From Candidatus Brachythrix odensensis (GTDB lineage Bacteria; Chloroflexota; Anaerolineae; J036; Brachytrichaceae), in the NCBI GenBank assembly GCA_016714465.1, contig JADKDT010000028.1, positions 62,001 through 126,000 on the forward strand: 64,000 nt of DNA. The letters run 5' to 3'. The stretch's first letter is position 1; each line of letters opens with the position of its first letter. Positions 45,299 through 55,173 of the stretch are shown one piece after another. A program made the translations under genes and the position numbers. Under the pieces are notes generated by a model, which worked only from the letters and a program-made list of their open reading frames with translations, did not search any database and was not told where the DNA came from.

Positions 45299-46528
45299 CT
45301 AGGGTCGCTTTGGCATGCGCTCGAGGGCGTCAAATGCCGGGCGCGGCACGCCATTCTTGCGAATCAGGCTGTACGAAAGTGAGCTGTCAACCGCCGGCGA
45401 GGTCCCCGCCTTGGCGATGTAGTCCAGATTGAAGACGATGGCCAGCCGAACCGTCCCGCCTGCGCGCATGAGCTCGAAGGCCCGCACGATCCAGGCTGCC
45501 TGCTCGGCCTCGGTGTTGTCGAGGGCAAACCCAAATCCCGGGGGCGCGCCAGAGACGCCCAGGTTGTCCATCGTCGGCCAGCCAAACTCCGTCACGCAGA
45601 TCGGCTTGGGGCTGATCTGGCGATACGCGTCCAGGGTGCTTCGAAAAGACCAGGAGTGGTGGGGATTGTCAAATGGCCCGCGAAAAGTCGCGGTCGGGTC
45701 GTTGTAGCCGGCGTCGTGGCGCTGGTCGGGCGGCAGGTTGAAGCCATTGAGGTGGGCGCCGACGCAGTCCACCGCCGCGAGCCCGCCGGCGGCGGCCAGC
45801 TCGCCCAGATAGACGATGTCATCCCGGGACTCGGGGCCGTTGGCGCCGGTGGGCGCCAGCCCGCCGGCGATGACGATGAGAGCCGGGTCTATGGCCTTGA
45901 GAGTTGGTCCAATAGTGTTGAGAAACGCCGCGAACTCCGCTGCGTCGGGCCGGCCGGCGGTGAGCGTGCGGGGGGTCGTCCATTCGCGGGCCAGATTGCT
46001 TTCGTTCCAGATCTCAATTGCCTGCGTACAGCCGCGGTATCGGCCCGCGAGCAAGCCAAAGAAGCGGACCGCCTCGCGAGTATCGTCGGGCGGCCCCAAC
46101 CGGTCCGGATCGCGCGGGTCATAGGCCGACCGCAGGCCAAAGGGCGCGTCGACGACCGAGAGCAGGATATTCAGCCCGCGCTCGTTGGCGTCATTGATGA
46201 AGACGTCGAGCAGGGCGAATTTGTCAATTGCGTAGGACCCCGGAACGGGCTCAAAATCACGCCAGCGCACCTGGGCTTTGATCCAGTTCAACCCCAGCTT
46301 ATCGCTGACCACCCGATTCCAGTAGCCGATATCCCCAACCGCATACTGCGACTGGATGCCGTATCCAAATCCGGGCGCTGGCGGCCGGGCCTGGCGGCAG
46401 GTGAAATCCGGGACGCCCTCCACCCGGGCAGTGGGCGGCGGGGCCGGAGTCGGCCCGACGACGATCTGGCACGCCAGCAGCAAGACTGCCGCCGCGCCAG
46501 TCAGTGCCAGGAGCCCGGTCCTTTTCAT
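45299..46528 (-). CDS. lipoprotein, clan-A glycoside hydrolase-like (paralog 1)
   Basis: A 409-residue secreted lipoprotein (signal with lipobox LLLACQ). After a short Pro-rich linker it has a TIM-barrel glycosidase-like domain: GFGYGIQSQYAVGDIGYWNR, FRGPFDNPHHSWSFRST, the acid/base Glu in AIEIWNESNL and the nucleophile Glu in CVTEFGWPTMDNLG. The layout resembles GH39/GH5-like enzymes but I cannot name the family. Two paralogs follow upstream on the same strand. It is probably exposed at the cell surface. Confidence 0.72.
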   Translation of the reverse strand: MKRTGLLALTGAAAVLLLACQIVVGPTPAPPPTARVEGVPDFTCRQARPPAPGFGYGIQSQYAVGDIGYWNRVVSDKLGLNWIKAQVRWRDFEPVPGSYAIDKFALLDVFINDANERGLNILLSVVDAPFGLRSAYDPRDPDRLGPPDDTREAVRFFGLLAGRYRGCTQAIEIWNESNLAREWTTPRTLTAGRPDAAEFAAFLNTIGPTLKAIDPALIVIAGGLAPTGANGPESRDDIVYLGELAAAGGLAAVDCVGAHLNGFNLPPDQRHDAGYNDPTATFRGPFDNPHHSWSFRSTLDAYRQISPKPICVTEFGWPTMDNLGVSGAPPGFGFALDNTEAEQAAWIVRAFELMRAGGTVRLAIVFNLDYIAKAGTSPAVDSSLSYSLIRKNGVPRPAFDALERMPKRP

Positions 46529-46550
46529 GAGGTGCATCGACGGGACTGTA

Positions 46551-46597
46551 TTCTGAAACGATGTCCCCCAGCTCCGCTGGGGGACATCGTTTCAGAA
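46551..46597. repeat. intergenic palindrome
   Basis: Perfect 22-bp arms (TTCTGAAACGATGTCCCCCA plus GC) around TCC. It lies between the first and second glycosidase-like genes. Confidence 0.7.
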
Positions 46598-46616
46598 GAG
46601 AAGTTCGGCACGCAGT

Positions 46617-48065
46617 CTATGGCTTGGGCATTCGCTCGATCGCGTCGAAGGCCGGCCGCAGGGTGCCATCCGTTCGAATCACGCTGTAGATCGCCGGGTC
46701 GCCGCCCGCCTCGTTGGGCTTCTGTCCGATCTTGCGGCTGTAATCCAGATTGAAGACGATCCCAAAGCGGACGTAACCCAGTTCGCGCAGGATGGTGAAC
46801 CCCTGAGCAATCCAGTCGGCCTGCTCCTTCTCGGTATTGTCCAACGCAAAATCGAAGCCTGGCGGAAAGCCGGGCACGCCCAGGTTCTCCATCGACGGCC
46901 AGCCAAACTCGGTGACGCACATCGGTTTGTTCGTGCGCTGGCGATAGCCCTTGATCGTGCTCACAAACGACCATGAATGGTCGGGGTTGTCGAAGGGACC
47001 GCGGAACTTCGCTGTCGGGTCGTTGTAGCCGGCGTTCCATTCCTTGTCGGGCGGGAAGTTGAATCCGTTCAGATGCACGCCCACGCAATCCACCAGCCCG
47101 GCCCCGCCCGCGGCCACAAATTGGTCCATGTAGGCAAAGTCATCGGTGAATTGGCCGGCGACGGTCGCGCCGACCGGCGACAGGGCGCCCATGACCAGGA
47201 GCATGTTCGGATCCTCTTCCCGAATCGCCGGGCCCACGACCTTGAGGAAGTTCACATACTCGACCCCCGCGATGACGCCCCGCGGGGTTTGCCATTCGCG
47301 ATCCAGGTTCATCTCGTTCCACACTTCGATAGCCTGGACACAGCCACGGTAGCGGGCGGTGATGCGCTTGAACAGACGGGCGGCCTCGTTGAAGTCGTCG
47401 GGCGGGCCGGCGTTTCCCCCCTTGAAGGACGTGCGCAGATAGTTTGGGGCGTCAATGACGCCGAACAGAATGTTCAGGCCCTTCTTGTTGGCATCGCCCA
47501 CAAAGGCATCCAGAATCTGCCAGCGATAGGCATCGATCTTGCCGCGCTCCGGCTCATAGTCCTTCCAGCGGAACTGGGCCTTGGTCCAGGTCAGCTTGAG
47601 CTTTTCGGCCATGACGCTGTTCCACTCACCGATGTTGCCGACCGGCCAGTTGCTCTGGATGCCGTAGCCAAACTTGGCCGGCGCAACCCGTGGCGCAGGG
47701 CAGGAGAAGTCCTTGATCCCGGCGACCTGGCCATCCGGATCCGGCGGTCCGCCGGCAACCAGCGTCGGCGCTGCGATTGGCGCTGTTGCCGCGGCAGTCG
47801 GCGCGGGCTTTCCCGGAATCGCGGTCGCGACCGGGGCGACAAATGTCACGCCGGGCAAGGGGGTCAGAAGTTTGACCACGGGCGCGAAGGGGGTCGACGT
47901 TGGCGCGCGTGCCCCGGTGCCTCCGGTCAAGGCCTGCAGGCCGACAATGAAGAGACCAACGCCAGCGACGAGTAACACCGCCGAGGCGATTGCGCCCACC
48001 ACGACGCGGCGCGTCCGCATGCGCTGCTGACGCTCCAACTCTGGGGAAAATCGATATCGGCTCAT
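46617..48065 (-). CDS. membrane-anchored clan-A glycoside hydrolase-like protein (paralog 2)
   Basis: A 482-residue protein. One N-terminal membrane helix (VVVGAIASAVLLVAGVGLFI) is followed by a Pro/Ala/Thr linker. The catalytic-like domain is close to paralog 1: KFGYGIQSNWPVGNIGEWNS, AIEVWNEMNLDREWQTPRGV (acid/base), CVTEFGWPSMENLGVPGFP (nucleophile) and IERMPKP at the end. The protein is likely anchored outside the membrane. Function and substrate are unknown. Confidence 0.75.
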   Translation of the reverse strand: MSRYRFSPELERQQRMRTRRVVVGAIASAVLLVAGVGLFIVGLQALTGGTGARAPTSTPFAPVVKLLTPLPGVTFVAPVATAIPGKPAPTAAATAPIAAPTLVAGGPPDPDGQVAGIKDFSCPAPRVAPAKFGYGIQSNWPVGNIGEWNSVMAEKLKLTWTKAQFRWKDYEPERGKIDAYRWQILDAFVGDANKKGLNILFGVIDAPNYLRTSFKGGNAGPPDDFNEAARLFKRITARYRGCVQAIEVWNEMNLDREWQTPRGVIAGVEYVNFLKVVGPAIREEDPNMLLVMGALSPVGATVAGQFTDDFAYMDQFVAAGGAGLVDCVGVHLNGFNFPPDKEWNAGYNDPTAKFRGPFDNPDHSWSFVSTIKGYRQRTNKPMCVTEFGWPSMENLGVPGFPPGFDFALDNTEKEQADWIAQGFTILRELGYVRFGIVFNLDYSRKIGQKPNEAGGDPAIYSVIRTDGTLRPAFDAIERMPKP

Positions 48066-48083
48066 GGCGTTATTGGCCCCGTG

Positions 48084-51071
48084 CTAGCGGCCCATCACCT
48101 TGCGGATGGTGTCGCAGGATGGGCAGCTCCCATTCGGGCGGAAGATGGAATACCCGACCTGTGGGTCATTCCCATCGAAGTTGTGGAAGTTGGCATTCCA
48201 GACGATGACCATGGTCACCTTGCCGCTCGCGCGCGCGCGCACCATGGCGTCGGCGATCCAATCGGCCTGGTTCTGCAGGGTGATGTTTCCGCCCCACTCA
48301 AAGCCGGGTGGCATCGGCCGGCCCTGATCTTGCAGCGTGACGTAGCCCAGTTCGGTGAAGCAGATCGGCTTCTTGCCGCCAATCGCGGCAAATGTGGTGT
48401 TCAGCGTGCCGTAGAAGTACCACGAGTAGTGATCGCCGGTCGGGCCGCCGCTCGTCATCGACGGCGGATTGGGGCTGCCGTTGTAATGGGCGCCCTGGCA
48501 ATCCATGTAAGCGGTTCCGCCCGCGGCGTTGACGCCTTCGAGGAAGGGCTGATCGTTGCAGCCCGCTGCGGTGCAGCTCCCAAAGTAACCCGTGGGCGCC
48601 GCGGCCCCGCCGACCACAATCGTATTTGGATTGGCGGCCTTGATGGCGATATAGGCCTCGCGCAGCATATTGGCATAGACCTGCGGACTGACGTTCGAGC
48701 CGCCGACCTCGCGATCCAGGTTGGGTTCGTTCCACACTTCGATCGCTTCGGCGCCTTGCCGGGCAAGGCTGGCCAGGGCCGCGGCGAATTCCTTGTGATA
48801 GGCCAGGTTGCTGAAGCGGTTGCGATCACCGATCGCGCCCACAAGCAGCTTGATGCCATTCCCGTTCAGTTGCGCCTTCAGGCCGGAGATATCCGGCGCG
48901 CCGCCGCCCATCACAATTTGGACCTTGGCCCAGCTCATCCCGATGCCGGCCATCTTGGGCAGATACCCGCCCAGGTTGTTGCTTGTGTTGACATGCGCGC
49001 CGATCCCGAATCCCGTCATCCCGCCGCCCACGGGCGGCGCAGCGGGCACGGCGGTCGGTTTTGGCGCGGCGGGCACCCCGGGAAGTGCGGTCGGTTTTGG
49101 CGCCGCAGGCGCGGCAGCCACCACCACTCGGGTCGGCGCGGGCGTCGGGCTTGGAGCCGGCGTTGGCGTGGGTGGCGCGGCAACCTGGACCGCAATGCTG
49201 CCCCGCCCGACCGACGATGCGCCCGATTCGATGGCACTGGCGATCGAATACGCGCCGGGCAAATCCGGCACCGTCCACTCGAAAGTCGGATTGTCGAGGC
49301 TGGCCTTGGTCGGCAGCACCGAGCCGCCGGGCGTCTTGACCAGGAAGGCTACCGAAAGCCCGCCCGCAATCGCTTCGGCCGGGACGTTCTTCTGGTAGGC
49401 GGTCAGCGCCGCGGCAACCGCGGGATCGGCCGGCAAGGTCATCCCGCGCACGGTCACCCCGCGCAGGTTGAACGGCTGCAAGACATTCAGGCGCCGGCCC
49501 AGGGTCGAGGGGGTGCTCAGATAGACGACCGTGGCGGCTCCCGACGCGTCGGCCAGCGCGTAGCGATACGACTGGGTGGCCGCATCAAACTGGATCGCGC
49601 GCGGGTCGATCCCGCCGCTGAGGCGGAACTTGACCTTGCTCCCGGCCTGCAGCGGCCCGGTCACGGCTTGTTCGGGTGCGAAGGTACCCAGCGGCGCCAG
49701 CGCGTCTTCCTGCGAAATTGGGCTGACCTCGCCCGTGGCGCTGACCCGTAGGCTGCCGGCCGGAATAATGACTTGAAGTTTTGAGCGGTTGATCCGAGCC
49801 AGGGCCCAATCCATTAACGCGGGAAGTTGATCATCGCCAAAGGCGGCCGGGTTGGCGCTCAGGTCGAGTTTGACCGAGTCGGCGACATCGGCCAGGGCCC
49901 GCGTGTCATAGCCCACGCTGTTCCACATCGTGGCCGGATCGACACTGGCCGTGCGCTCGGGCGCCGGGATGACGATCGATAGGCTCTTATTCTTGGCTTT
50001 GAGCGCGGCGCCCAGGCCGGTCACGAAGTTCGTGTAGCCCGCGCTGCTGGCGGCGTCGACCCCGCGATAGTCGATCTCCACACCCGCATACCCGCCGGTG
50101 TCGGCCAGCGAGGCCACGTTTCGGACGTGCGCTTCACGGGTGCCCTCGGTGGCGAGCATCTCACGCAGCAAGGTCCGGTTGATCTCGCCCTTGTCATTCC
50201 AGTTGCGCAAGGTCGGAATCGCCTTGGCCCCCGCGGCGGCGGCGGCGACCTGGCTCCGATCGCCGGTCAGCATGCCCGACTCGCCGAGATACAGCCCAAA
50301 CGGATAGAGTTCGGTCGCGAAGGACGGCGAGGCGCCGCCCGGTCCTGGCGCGGCCTCGGCGCCCACGATCGGCGTATTGGCCGCAACCTGGGCCAGCATG
50401 ATGCTCTGCGGCACCCGAGCCACCTGCACGACGACGGAGCGGGTCAGTTCCTCGACCCCGCCCCCGACCCAACGCCATGCGCGGGCATTGGCGTCCCACG
50501 AGTAGAGGTCGAGTGTGTCTGATGCGGACAATTCGGCCGGCAATGACAGCCGAACCGTGGCCGCCTTCGGGTCGGTGTTGCACGTGGCGATGTTATAGAA
50601 GGCGCTGACGGGCTTGATGGCGGCCGGCAATGCAGCGGCGGCGGCCTTAACGTCGGCGTTCGAGGATCCAGCCGTGAACTCCGCCAGCGGAATCTTGTTG
50701 AGCTTGACCCCAAAGCGGCCGTTCAAGGCATCCGGGCGCACGCCGATTGTCAGAGCGTCGAGGGTGACGCTGGTCCGCGCGGTCGAAAACTCGTCGCAGT
50801 TGTTGGATCGCAGCGCATTGACTACGACCAGCCCGCCCAGCGAGAGCGCGACGAGACCGGCGATAACGCCCAGCGGGATGAGGAGGGTCTTTATGTTGAG
50901 CGGGCGGCGAGGCGGCGGTTGTTTGGGAACGCGCGCGGCTGGCCGGGGTGGACGCCCTGCGGCGGGTCGCGGAATCGGGCGCATGCCCCGTGGCAACCGA
51001 TCAATCACCGGCGTCGTGCCGGGAGTGCCGATTGGTTCGTTGGGTGCCCCGTTTGGTTTCGCTTCGCTCAT
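48084..51071 (-). CDS. large membrane-anchored protein: degenerate GH18-like domain plus clan-A domain (paralog 3)
   Basis: A 995-residue protein. An N-terminal Pro/Arg cytoplasmic tail and one membrane helix (LLIPLGVIAGLVALSLGGLV) precede a GH18/YaaH-like barrel whose DxxDxDxE position reads AGVEIDYR, so the catalytic Glu is Arg. A beta-domain and a Pro/Thr/Ala linker follow. The C-terminal barrel has FGIGAHVNTSNNLGGYLPKM, AIEVWNEPNLDREVGGSNVS and ICFTELGYVTLQDQG, with both catalytic Glu positions present. It is the largest of three tandem paralogs. Confidence 0.72.
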   Translation of the reverse strand: MSEAKPNGAPNEPIGTPGTTPVIDRLPRGMRPIPRPAAGRPPRPAARVPKQPPPRRPLNIKTLLIPLGVIAGLVALSLGGLVVVNALRSNNCDEFSTARTSVTLDALTIGVRPDALNGRFGVKLNKIPLAEFTAGSSNADVKAAAAALPAAIKPVSAFYNIATCNTDPKAATVRLSLPAELSASDTLDLYSWDANARAWRWVGGGVEELTRSVVVQVARVPQSIMLAQVAANTPIVGAEAAPGPGGASPSFATELYPFGLYLGESGMLTGDRSQVAAAAAGAKAIPTLRNWNDKGEINRTLLREMLATEGTREAHVRNVASLADTGGYAGVEIDYRGVDAASSAGYTNFVTGLGAALKAKNKSLSIVIPAPERTASVDPATMWNSVGYDTRALADVADSVKLDLSANPAAFGDDQLPALMDWALARINRSKLQVIIPAGSLRVSATGEVSPISQEDALAPLGTFAPEQAVTGPLQAGSKVKFRLSGGIDPRAIQFDAATQSYRYALADASGAATVVYLSTPSTLGRRLNVLQPFNLRGVTVRGMTLPADPAVAAALTAYQKNVPAEAIAGGLSVAFLVKTPGGSVLPTKASLDNPTFEWTVPDLPGAYSIASAIESGASSVGRGSIAVQVAAPPTPTPAPSPTPAPTRVVVAAAPAAPKPTALPGVPAAPKPTAVPAAPPVGGGMTGFGIGAHVNTSNNLGGYLPKMAGIGMSWAKVQIVMGGGAPDISGLKAQLNGNGIKLLVGAIGDRNRFSNLAYHKEFAAALASLARQGAEAIEVWNEPNLDREVGGSNVSPQVYANMLREAYIAIKAANPNTIVVGGAAAPTGYFGSCTAAGCNDQPFLEGVNAAGGTAYMDCQGAHYNGSPNPPSMTSGGPTGDHYSWYFYGTLNTTFAAIGGKKPICFTELGYVTLQDQGRPMPPGFEWGGNITLQNQADWIADAMVRARASGKVTMVIVWNANFHNFDGNDPQVGYSIFRPNGSCPSCDTIRKVMGR

Positions 51072-51158
51072 CCTATGGTTTTCTCCAGTTACATAACACG
51101 CCCAATGTGAACGCTGAACGATTCTATCATCGGGAAATTGACCATAGAACCAATGTCG

Positions 51159-51199
51159 GAAACGAAACGCCCCTGGCTGCGCCAGGGGCGTTTCGTTTC
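51159..51199. repeat. intergenic palindrome
   Basis: Perfect 19-bp arms (GAAACGAAACGCCCCTGGC) around TGC, between the aminotransferase gene and paralog 3. Confidence 0.65.
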
Positions 51200-51207
51200 A
51201 AGCAACC

Positions 51208-52368
51208 TTATCCGTGCCGCTTGAGGAAGCGGTGCATGCGCTCGAGGGCGGTTTCGATCTTCTCGTATGACGTGGCGTAAGCCATCCTCACGTAACCATC
51301 GCCGCCGTCGCCAAAGGCGCTGCCGGGGATGGTGGCGACCTGCTCTTCTTTCAACAGCGTGTCGCAGAACTGGTCCGACGTCATCCCGGTCTTGGCGATC
51401 GAAGGGAAGGCATAGAACGCGCCGCGCGGCTCGAAGCAATCCAGCCCGAGCGCATTCAGCCCGCCGACGATCAACTTGCGCCGCCGGTCGTATTCGGCCA
51501 CCATGCGCTGGACGTGCTCCTCGCCGTGCTGCAAGGCGGCCAGGGCCGCAGCCTGGCCGGTCGTGGGAGCCGACATGATCGTGTATTGGTGCACTTTGCG
51601 CGCCGCGCCCAGGATCTCGGCCGGCCCGGCGATATAGCCGATGCGCCAGCCCGTCATCGCATAGTCCTTGGAGAACCCGCCCAGCAACAGTGTGCGCGCC
51701 TTCATGCCGGGCAGCGACGAGAAGCACACATGCTGCGTGCCATACACCAGCCGGTCATAGATCTCGTCGCTGATGACGAGCAGGTCGTACTTCTCGGCCA
51801 CCGCCGCGATCTCGAGCATGCGCTCGCGCGACATGACCGCCCCGGTGGGATTGCTCGGGAAGCCGATCAGCAACGCCTTGGTCTTGGGCGTAATGCGGGC
51901 CTCGATTTCGGCCGCGGTGACCTGGAAGTTGTTCTCGACCTTGCAGGCCAGCGTCACCGGCGTGCCGCCGGCGAACACCACTTCGGGCGTATAGGCGACA
52001 AAACACGGCTGGGGGACGATGACCTCGTCGCCCGGATCGAGGATGGAGGTCATGCCCAGATACATCGCCTCGCTCACCCCGACCGTGATCAGCATCTCGG
52101 TGTTCGCGTCGTAGCGCACGCCATACAACTTGTCCAGATGATCGGACAACGCGTTGCGCAGCTCGGCTGTTCCGGAGTTGCTGGTGTAGCTGGTCTCGCC
52201 GCGCTCAAGCGAGCGGATGCCCGCCCGCAGCATCGGCTCGGGGGTGACGAAATCCGGCTCGCCGATGCCCAACGAAATCACGTCCGGCATGGTCGCCGCG
52301 ATGTCAAAGAAGCGCCGGATCCCCGACGGCGGCACCGAAGCGACCCGGGCTGAAATGAAGTTGCGCAT
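51208..52368 (-). CDS. PLP-dependent aminotransferase, class I/II
   Basis: A 386-residue fold-type I aminotransferase. It has ISLGIGEPDFVTPEPML, SYTSNSGTAELRNALSDHLD, IGFPSNPTGAVMSRERMLEI, ISDEIYDRLVYG and the PLP lysine in GGFSKDYAMTGWRIGYIAG. This resembles the aromatic/alanine or succinyl-diaminopimelate aminotransferase group. The start at 52368 lies just after the stop of the nucleotidyltransferase gene, whose end provides the GAGGAG ribosome-binding site. Confidence 0.88.
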   Translation of the reverse strand: MRNFISARVASVPPSGIRRFFDIAATMPDVISLGIGEPDFVTPEPMLRAGIRSLERGETSYTSNSGTAELRNALSDHLDKLYGVRYDANTEMLITVGVSEAMYLGMTSILDPGDEVIVPQPCFVAYTPEVVFAGGTPVTLACKVENNFQVTAAEIEARITPKTKALLIGFPSNPTGAVMSRERMLEIAAVAEKYDLLVISDEIYDRLVYGTQHVCFSSLPGMKARTLLLGGFSKDYAMTGWRIGYIAGPAEILGAARKVHQYTIMSAPTTGQAAALAALQHGEEHVQRMVAEYDRRRKLIVGGLNALGLDCFEPRGAFYAFPSIAKTGMTSDQFCDTLLKEEQVATIPGSAFGDGGDGYVRMAYATSYEKIETALERMHRFLKRHG

Positions 52369-52372
52369 GACC

Positions 52373-53368
52373 CTACTCCTCGTCAAAGCCGACCACGCTC
52401 GAATCGCCGACGTTGAAGCGGCGCGGGCGGCCAGTCAGAATGGCGTCCCGGCCAATCAGCGAATTGGCCAGGACGTGGTCGCTTACCAGGGCGCCCGTGT
52501 CGACAATGCTCTCCCGAATCACGCTGTTGACGATCTGGCAGTTTTCGCCAATCGAGGTGTTTGGCCCGACCACGCTGTTTTCGATCCTTGCCGACGGATG
52601 TATGTAAACCGGCGGGACCACCACCGATCGGTCGTTGCGCCAGAGTTCGCTGTTGTCGTGGCCATGGGCCAGCAGAAAGCGATTGGTCTCGAGCACGGTC
52701 TCGGGCTTGCCGCAATCGAGCCACACATCGACCGTTTCGATGCGCAGCCTGGCGCCGCGGGCAATCATCAGGTTGAAGGCATCGGCCAGGAAGTACTCGC
52801 CCTTGGTCCGGATGTCCTTGCGCATGAGCTCGTCGCAACACTCCATGAGCAGGCCCGCATCCTTGACGTAATACATCCCGATCACGACCAGTTTGTTGGC
52901 CGTGTCGGATGGCTTCTCGATAAAGCGCGAAATGAAGCCGTTCTTGTCGACCTGGACCACCCCAAAGCGGCGCGGGTCCTCGACTTCCTTGACGTAGATG
53001 ACGCCGTCGGCGGTCTCGTTGTCCAACTGGCTGAGATCGGCATCGGCGATGGTGTCGACAAAGACGATCAGGGTCGGGCCGCTCACCGAGCTCCGGGCCA
53101 GCAGCACCGCCGGGGCCTGGCCATTCAACTCGCGCTGCTCGTGATAGTGGGCGTGGATGTCGGGATACGACGCCGAGACGTATTGTTCGATCTGATCGCC
53201 CAGATAGCCGACCACAAATGAGACCTCGCTGACCCCGGCGGCGACCAGTTTGTCGAGGATGTGGCCCAGGACAGGCTTCCCGGCAACCGTGATCAGGGGT
53301 TTGGGCTTGGTGTAGGTGTGCGGCCGCAGGCGCGAGCCGAAGCCCGCCAGGGGGATGATGACATTCAT
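52373..53368 (-). CDS. sugar-phosphate nucleotidyltransferase with left-handed beta-helix tail
   Basis: A 331-residue enzyme that activates a sugar-1-phosphate with an NTP. The N-terminal Rossmann-like domain starts IIPLAGFGSRLRPHTYTKPK, with VFVDTIADADLSQLDNETAD and EYFLADAFNLMIARGA. A C-terminal hexapeptide helix (VYIHPSARIENSVVGPNTSI, GENCQIVNSVIRESI) may acetylate or oligomerise. Similar to RmlA/GlmU relatives. The exact substrate is unknown, but it fits the sugar-nucleotide genes in the window. Confidence 0.85.
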   Translation of the reverse strand: MNVIIPLAGFGSRLRPHTYTKPKPLITVAGKPVLGHILDKLVAAGVSEVSFVVGYLGDQIEQYVSASYPDIHAHYHEQRELNGQAPAVLLARSSVSGPTLIVFVDTIADADLSQLDNETADGVIYVKEVEDPRRFGVVQVDKNGFISRFIEKPSDTANKLVVIGMYYVKDAGLLMECCDELMRKDIRTKGEYFLADAFNLMIARGARLRIETVDVWLDCGKPETVLETNRFLLAHGHDNSELWRNDRSVVVPPVYIHPSARIENSVVGPNTSIGENCQIVNSVIRESIVDTGALVSDHVLANSLIGRDAILTGRPRRFNVGDSSVVGFDEE

Positions 53369-53369
53369 G

Positions 53370-54837
53370 GTCGTTGTGTATGGGTGCTTCGGTGTCGCGT
53401 TGGAAGGCCGCCGCCGCACGCAGCACGGCCGATTCGCCAAAGGCCGGCCCCATCAGTTGCAGCCCGATGGGCAGCCGGTCCGCGTCCAGGCCGCACGGGA
53501 TGCTGATTCCGCAGATGCCGGCCAGGTTCATGTTGATGGTGAAAACATCGGCCAGATACATCTGAAGCGGATCATCGACCCGCTCGCCGATCTTGAAGGC
53601 CGTTGTTGGCGCAATCGGGCAGGCGATCAGATCGACCTGGCCAAACGCTTGTTCAAAGTCACGCTTGATCAGCGTGCGGACTTTCTGGGCCCGGATGTAA
53701 TAGGCGTCGTAGTAGCCGGCGCTGAGGGCGTAGGTGCCCAGCATGATCCGGCGCTTGACCTCGGGCCCGAACCCGGCCCCGCGGGTCTGGCGATACATCG
53801 TCACCAAATCGTCCGAGGGCACCCGCAGGCCGTACTTCACCCCGTCGAAACGGGCCAGGTTGGCCGAGGCCTCAGCCGTCGCGATGAGATAGTAGACCGG
53901 CAGCCCGAGCCCTGTGTTGGGCAGGCTGACCTCGACGATGGTCGCGCCCAACGCTTCGAGTTGGGCGATGCCGGCCCGCACCGCCTCGCTCGACCTCGGG
54001 CTGGATGCCTGAGATGAAATACTCCCTCGGCGCGCCAATCCGCACGCCCGCCAGCGGGCGCGCGCTCGAAGGCGCCGCTGTTGCGCTGACGTAGTCCGGC
54101 ACGTCCAGGTTCATTGAAGTGGAATCTTGCGCGTCCCAACCGGCAATGACGCCGTTGACGATCGCCGCATCCCACGCATCGTGGGCGAGCACGCCGATCG
54201 AATCCAGCGACGAGCCATAGGCGACCAACCCGTAGCGCGACACCCGTCCATAGCTGTTCTTGAGCCCGGTCACCCCGCAATACGCTGCGGGCTGGCGCAC
54301 GCTGCCGCCCGTGTCCGTGCCGAGCGCGGCGCAGCACAATCCGGCAGCCACCGCGGCGGCGCTGCCGCCCGAAGAGCCGCCCGGCACGCGCGACTCATCC
54401 CATGGGTTGCGGGTAACGCCATAACCCGAGTTCTCGGTCGAGGATCCCATCGCAAACTCGTCGGTGTTGGTCTTGCCCAGAAACACCGCGCCGGCCGCGC
54501 GCAGGCGCGCAACGGCGGTCCCCTCCCACACCGGGACGTAGTTCTCCAGAATGCGCGATCCAGCGGTCGTACGCAAGCCGCGGGTGACGAGGACGTCCTT
54601 CAACGCGATGGGCACGCCCAACATGGGCGTGTCTTCGCCGGCCGCCATGCGAGCGTCGGCGGCGGCGGCCTGGGCCAGGGCGGCCTCGGCATCGACCGTC
54701 AGAAAGGCATTCAGGCGCGGGTTGAGGGTGCTGATCCGATCCAGAAAGGCCCGGGTCAGCGCAACCGAAGTAAAGGCGCCGCTGCGCAGGCCCGCGCGGG
54801 CGGCGCGCACCGTGAGGGCGGGGAGATCGAAAACCAT
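53370..54837 (-). pseudogene. gatA: Asp/Glu-tRNA(Asn/Gln) amidotransferase subunit A, frameshifted
   Basis: GatA is the amidase that supplies ammonia to convert mischarged Glu-tRNA(Gln) or Asp-tRNA(Asn). It has LGVPIALKDVLVTRGLRTTA (Lys), GSSTENSGYGVTRNPWDESR, the amidase signature GGSSGGSAAAVAAGL (Ser) and GTDTGGSVRQPAAYCGVTG. An extra base near 53986 puts the C-terminal part (VKYGLRVPSDDLVTMYRQTR, GLQLMGPAFGESAVLRAA) in another frame. The second frame has no stop where expected and runs on over the next gene, so a second indel near 53380-53400 is likely. GatB is not in the window. Confidence 0.88.
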
Positions 54838-54838
54838 G

Positions 54839-55144
54839 TCAGTCAGCCGGCTCGCCGTCGCCCAGGGTGGCGGGCACCTCAAACGAGGCCCCGTCCGACG
54901 ATGGCGCATTGGCGAGGACGGATGCGCGCGGCAAGGGCGCGCCAGGCGCATCGCCTGCCCGCATCACCGAGCGAATGGGCAGGACCGAAGCGGTGGGCGG
55001 AATGCCCTCCACGTCGACCCGCTCGAGTTCGGCCGCGTAATCAAGCACCGCCGACAGTTGCACCGCATAGCGCTTGGCCTCGTCATCGGTCAGATCGAGG
55101 CGAGCCAGACGCGCAATGCGCTCTACTTCTGCGGCGGTCAGCAT
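54839..55144 (-). CDS. gatC: Asp/Glu-tRNA amidotransferase subunit C
   Basis: A 101-residue GatC: LTAAEVERIARLARLDLTDD, EAKRYAVQLSAVLDYAAELE and the conserved Pro-rich tail. GatC wraps around GatA and stabilises the GatA-GatB complex. It ends one base before the gatA start, the usual coupled order. The ATG at 55144 is preferred; a TTG at 55150 is an alternative. Confidence 0.9.
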   Translation of the reverse strand: MLTAAEVERIARLARLDLTDDEAKRYAVQLSAVLDYAAELERVDVEGIPPTASVLPIRSVMRAGDAPGAPLPRASVLANAPSSDGASFEVPATLGDGEPAD

Positions 55145-55173
55145 GATCAACGGGCGTTTGACCAGAAGGGTCG

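Noticed and set aside
45130..45300. An extra ORF upstream of coxB
   Set aside because: The frame is made of the palindrome arms and has no domain.
52383..53368. Extended gatA frame overlapping the nucleotidyltransferase gene
   Set aside because: After the GatA C-terminus the sequence becomes non-protein-like (Pro/Arg/Gln-rich) and the overlapping nucleotidyltransferase frame is clearly the real one.
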